DNA from: Oscillospiraceae bacterium
Lineage (GTDB): Bacteria; Bacillota; Clostridia; Oscillospirales; Acutalibacteraceae
Length of the DNA: 8,003 nt
Direction: 5' to 3'
Assembly: GCA_022508705.1 (NCBI GenBank)
Contig: JAFLUO010000083.1
Coordinates: forward strand, 1 to 8,003
The translations under genes and the position numbers were made by a program. Positions within the stretch are counted from its first letter, which is position 1, and every line of letters starts with the position of its first letter. Shown one piece after another: positions 5,683 through 8,003 of the stretch. The notes beneath the pieces were generated by a model, which worked only from the letters and a program-made list of their open reading frames with translations, was not told the origin of the DNA and ran no database searches.

Positions 5683-7755
5683 ATGAGCGACAAAAAGTCT
5701 CTTAATGAGAAATACGGGAGATTTGAGCCCGATGGGGCGGTAGCAGACGAATTGGAGGAAGATTCGTTTAAAGAGAATATAAAAAAGTCTAAAAAGGCAA
5801 AAAAAGAAAAAAAGGCTAAGACTTCAAAAAAGGCAAAAAAGAAAGAGCAAGAGCTTAACAAGCAACGGCTTGTTGATGCTTTTTGGGAGGAAGAGAGAGA
5901 AACAACCGAAGAAATCCCGCCGATTGAGCCTGAAATCAATTCTGAAACCGAGTCCGAGGATGCATTTGTGCCTGACATTGATGCAGTAGAGGCAGACGAG
6001 CTTGAGGAAAATATTAAAAAAGCTAAAAAGGGTAAAAAAGAGAAAAAGGTAAAAGAGCCGAAAGAGAAAAAGAAAGACAAAAAGAAAAAAGATAAAAAGA
6101 AAAAAGAGACTGAAATGCCGATAGAGGCGGAAGAGTTGGCAGAGCGCGAAGTGCCTGAACAGACAGAAGAGCCCGATTTTGAAATTGCCGAAGAAGAGGT
6201 AGTTTCCGATGAGGCAGTTCCCGAAGAGACCGTTTCCGTAAAACAAGGCAGGCAAAGAGAAGAAATAATTTTCGAGAATGTTAAAGGTGCGGATGAAAAT
6301 CCAAAAGTTCAAAAGCACAAAAAGGAAAAGCCTGCGAAAACGCCCAAAGAAAAGAAAGTAAAAGAGCCTAAAGAGAAAAAGGTAAAAGAACCCAAAGAGC
6401 CGAAGGAGAAAACGCCCCGCGACCCCCTTGAGAAAAAGGACGTTGCAACAATAGCGGTTTCAGTTGTAGCGTTGCTTCTTGTGCTTTGCGTTGGTTCATT
6501 TGCATTTTTTAACACTCGCTCTGATGAAAAGAAAATTCAGATTGTTTCTAAAAGTTCATTTTTAGCAAAGCTTTTCCCTGAATATGCTGTAAATCCCAAT
6601 GACGGTAATTCCGGCGATGAAAAAAGCAAGCTTTCGGGCATTCAAATCGTCCGTGACGGACTTTATTCAAATTTAATGCAGACAGATTTCCCCGGCGTTT
6701 TTTACGGCATAAACAGCGATTATTCGGTTCAGTATTACCAATACAGCGACAGCCGTTTGGTTCCCGTTAAATATACGGATACCGTTGACCTTAAAGTTGA
6801 CATGGGAAGCGGAATACTGAATGTTAAAATGAATTATATTAAAAAAGGCGAATACGTTTCGGGAGTAAGCGTGTTTACGTCAAACGGTGACGACAATTCA
6901 AACTATTTTTACAATTTAGTTGTATTTAAGCTTACCGTTTTGCCGTCAAAATATAACCGTGACGGTCATGCACTTCTTTTAGCATCAACAGATAAATCCG
7001 CTCTTGAGAACAGCGACATTCTTTGGACGGAAAGCTTTGATGTTAATCTTAATGACGGCTCAATGACAAGATTTTTAAGCGTTGTAAACAGAAGCATTGA
7101 CGAAAAGGGCGCAGGCGTAGCAGATTTCTGTATGCTTAACAGGGCCGGGTACACGGCAGCGTCACAAACAATACCGTTTATTACCTCCCGTGAATATCCC
7201 GTCGGTTCAGGACTTCAGGATATATTCGTTAAAAACGGAAACAAGGAAGGCGTTTTGGCTTCTAACATTTACGGCAAATATTTAACCGTTGACGGCGGGG
7301 CAGTCGTTTATCTTCGTAGAACCACAACGGGATTTGACGTTGTTCATAATACGGACGGCGAAGAAAAGAATGTACGGTCGTTTTACGGATTTATGGATAC
7401 AAATTATATGATAAACGACAAATACCTTTTAAGCAAAGACGACGGTCATCTTTATAACATTGTGGCCGACAAGGATTATACTCTTGTGGGATATTCAATG
7501 AATGTAACGTCATTTGCCGTAAGCAGTGATAACAGATATGTTGTAATGATGGGTACGGTTAAGAATGCGGTTGATTATCAAATCCATATTTTCGACTTGC
7601 AGACGGGAGAATATGCGAAATTTAAGGATAACAACTATGCACCTCACTCGTCACTGTGCTTTATTGATGACAAAACTGTGCTTTACACGGCAGTTGAACC
7701 GAATCAAGGGTATGAATATGTAATTCTTGACGCTTCAAAGGCTTTTAATAAATAA
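5683..7755 (+). CDS. Single-pass membrane protein with block-charged Lys/Glu-rich cytoplasmic tail
   Basis: I do not recognise this 690-residue protein. Residues 1-252 are low complexity and almost certainly disordered. Lysine-rich blocks (about 33-60, 111-142, 201-252) alternate with acidic blocks (about 61-110 and 143-200). The module ADELEE followed by ENIKK and a lysine run occurs twice, at 21-44 and 104-122, and KVKEPKEKK-type units repeat at 123-131 and 225-241. One membrane helix (254-276, VATIAVSVVALLLVLCVGSFAFF) follows the basic block, so the positive-inside rule puts the tail in the cytoplasm and residues 277-690 outside. The outer part is ordinary mixed sequence with many strand-like segments. 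The end (about 560-690, with SSDNRYVVMMG and YQIHIFDLQTGEY) reads like beta-propeller blades, which I can only suggest. There is no sortase or lipoprotein signal. The start is fixed by GGAGG at 5672-5676. It appears monocistronic, with its own promoter and a terminator after it. Possible roles include envelope sensing or scaffolding; none is shown. Confidence 0.88.
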   Translation: MSDKKSLNEKYGRFEPDGAVADELEEDSFKENIKKSKKAKKEKKAKTSKKAKKKEQELNKQRLVDAFWEEERETTEEIPPIEPEINSETESEDAFVPDIDAVEADELEENIKKAKKGKKEKKVKEPKEKKKDKKKKDKKKKETEMPIEAEELAEREVPEQTEEPDFEIAEEEVVSDEAVPEETVSVKQGRQREEIIFENVKGADENPKVQKHKKEKPAKTPKEKKVKEPKEKKVKEPKEPKEKTPRDPLEKKDVATIAVSVVALLLVLCVGSFAFFNTRSDEKKIQIVSKSSFLAKLFPEYAVNPNDGNSGDEKSKLSGIQIVRDGLYSNLMQTDFPGVFYGINSDYSVQYYQYSDSRLVPVKYTDTVDLKVDMGSGILNVKMNYIKKGEYVSGVSVFTSNGDDNSNYFYNLVVFKLTVLPSKYNRDGHALLLASTDKSALENSDILWTESFDVNLNDGSMTRFLSVVNRSIDEKGAGVADFCMLNRAGYTAASQTIPFITSREYPVGSGLQDIFVKNGNKEGVLASNIYGKYLTVDGGAVVYLRRTTTGFDVVHNTDGEEKNVRSFYGFMDTNYMINDKYLLSKDDGHLYNIVADKDYTLVGYSMNVTSFAVSSDNRYVVMMGTVKNAVDYQIHIFDLQTGEYAKFKDNNYAPHSSLCFIDDKTVLYTAVEPNQGYEYVILDASKAFNK

Positions 7756-7773
7756 AAATAAAATTTGGAGTTG

Positions 7774-7803
7774 CAATGCGGCAACATTTGCCGCATTGTT
7801 TGT
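7774..7803 (+). terminator. Probable terminator after the 690-residue protein gene
   Basis: A perfect 11-bp stem, CAATGCGGCAA (7774-7784) with TTGCCGCATTG (7788-7798), closes a three-base loop. Only a short, broken T tract (7799-7801, then GTGC) follows, so termination may be partial. It is 18 bases past the stop and upstream of the 5S rRNA promoter. Confidence 0.7.
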
Positions 7804-7862
7804 GCAATATTACATATAATATGTCGAATAACCGTGCAGAAAATTGTGAATTGTGCAAAAAG

Positions 7863-7877
7863 TTAACAAAATGTTAA
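7863..7877. promoter_or_regulatory. TTAACA-AAA-TGTTAA palindrome upstream of the rRNA promoter
   Basis: A perfect 6+6 inverted repeat with a three-base spacer ends eight bases before the -35 box. The position suits a regulator site or UP element. In A/T-rich DNA it could arise by chance. Confidence 0.3.
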
Positions 7878-7885
7878 AAAAACAC

Positions 7886-7914
7886 TTGCATTTTGTTTTT
7901 CTGCGTGATAAAAT
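7886..7914 (+). promoter_or_regulatory. Promoter for the 5S rRNA (or rRNA operon)
   Basis: TTGCAT (7886-7891) and TAAAAT (7909-7914) are 17 bases apart. TGA (7906-7908) adds an extended -10. A/T-rich sequence just upstream (7857-7882) could act as an UP element. Transcription would start near 7921, about 29 bases before the 5S. Confidence 0.7.
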
Positions 7915-7925
7915 ACCTCTTGCAT

Positions 7926-7949
7926 TCGTGAGATACATAAGTTTCACGA
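7926..7949 (+). other. Leader hairpin directly before 5S rRNA
   Basis: TCGTGAGA (7926-7933) pairs with TTTCACGA (7942-7949) over eight pairs including one G-U, with an eight-base loop. It fills the stretch between the predicted transcription start and the 5S 5' end. It may guide processing of the precursor. Confidence 0.45.
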
Positions 7950-8003
7950 GTCGGTGTTGATTACAATGAGGGTCCACCCGTTCCCATCCCGAACACGGTA
8001 GTT
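7950..8003 (+). rRNA. rrf: 5S ribosomal RNA, 5' part (3' end outside window)
   Basis: The first 54 of about 117 bases of 5S rRNA are present. The diagnostic core is CCACCCGTTCCCATCCCGAA (7975-7994), followed by CACGGTAGTT. GGTG at 7953-7956 aligns with the GGTG three bases after the 5' end of Bacillus 5S, which places the start at 7950, give or take two bases. The rest, including the closing strand of the terminal helix, lies beyond the window. Confidence 0.95.

Noticed and set aside
5655..6318. Two long minus-strand ORFs rich in Phe, Leu and Ser opposite the lysine-rich tail
   Set aside because: They are the reverse reading of AAA/AAG/GAA codons, which gives TTT/CTT/TTC. They lack ribosome sites and sit against a well-supported gene.
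7774..7798. Third palindrome as another member of the GTAGGGG family
   Set aside because: Its arms and loop share none of the constant bases, so it is better read as a terminator.

Overview
The window looks like chromosomal DNA from a low- to mid-GC Firmicute, most likely a gut or rumen member of the Clostridia (Oscillospiraceae/Ruminococcus-like). The clues are strong AGGAGG-type ribosome sites, a TTG start, sigma-A promoters with 17-bp spacers, rho-independent terminators with short stems, a clostridial-looking 5S rRNA, and a GH3 beta-glucosidase with the reversed domain order known from rumen Ruminococcus albus and Butyrivibrio. The taxonomic call is inference; no marker gene is complete enough to fix it. 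I see no mobile element, phage, CRISPR array or tRNA.

Layout. (1) 1-494: the C-terminal half of glyceraldehyde-3-phosphate dehydrogenase, cut by the window edge and closed by a terminator. (2) 613-1633: a tight pair of unrecognised genes, a two-helix membrane protein and a small CxxC/CxxC (probably zinc-binding) protein, ended by a hairpin with a T-run. That hairpin is one of two adjacent GTAGGGG palindromes (1651-1736) that look like members of one repeat family. (3) 1773-4728: an extended -10 promoter, a cytoplasmic GH3 beta-glucosidase starting at TTG 1834, and a small P-loop kinase-like protein, ended by a symmetric terminator. (4) 4817-5494, minus strand: a hemolysin III/PAQR family seven-helix membrane protein that converges on the same terminator. 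(5) 5495-5682: a divergent promoter region. (6) 5683-7755: a 690-residue single-pass membrane protein with a long, alternating acidic/lysine-rich cytoplasmic tail and an extracellular domain of unknown family. (7) 7756-8003: a terminator, a strong promoter and the first 54 nt of a 5S rRNA.

Function. The genes are mostly housekeeping or uncharacterised. The GH3 enzyme lacks an export signal, so it would cleave imported beta-glucosides or short oligosaccharides inside the cell, and the glucose released would enter glycolysis (where GAPDH acts). The promoter evidence corrects two gene starts: an in-frame ATG upstream of the GH3 gene and one upstream of the hemolysin III gene both lie inside or beside the promoter and cannot be translated from that transcript.

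The points most worth a second look are the paired GTAGGGG palindromes with covarying stems, the domain-permuted GH3 enzyme, the block-charged membrane protein with its internal duplication, and the 5S rRNA with its own promoter directly after a protein gene. I found no convincing evidence of an entirely new multi-gene system.
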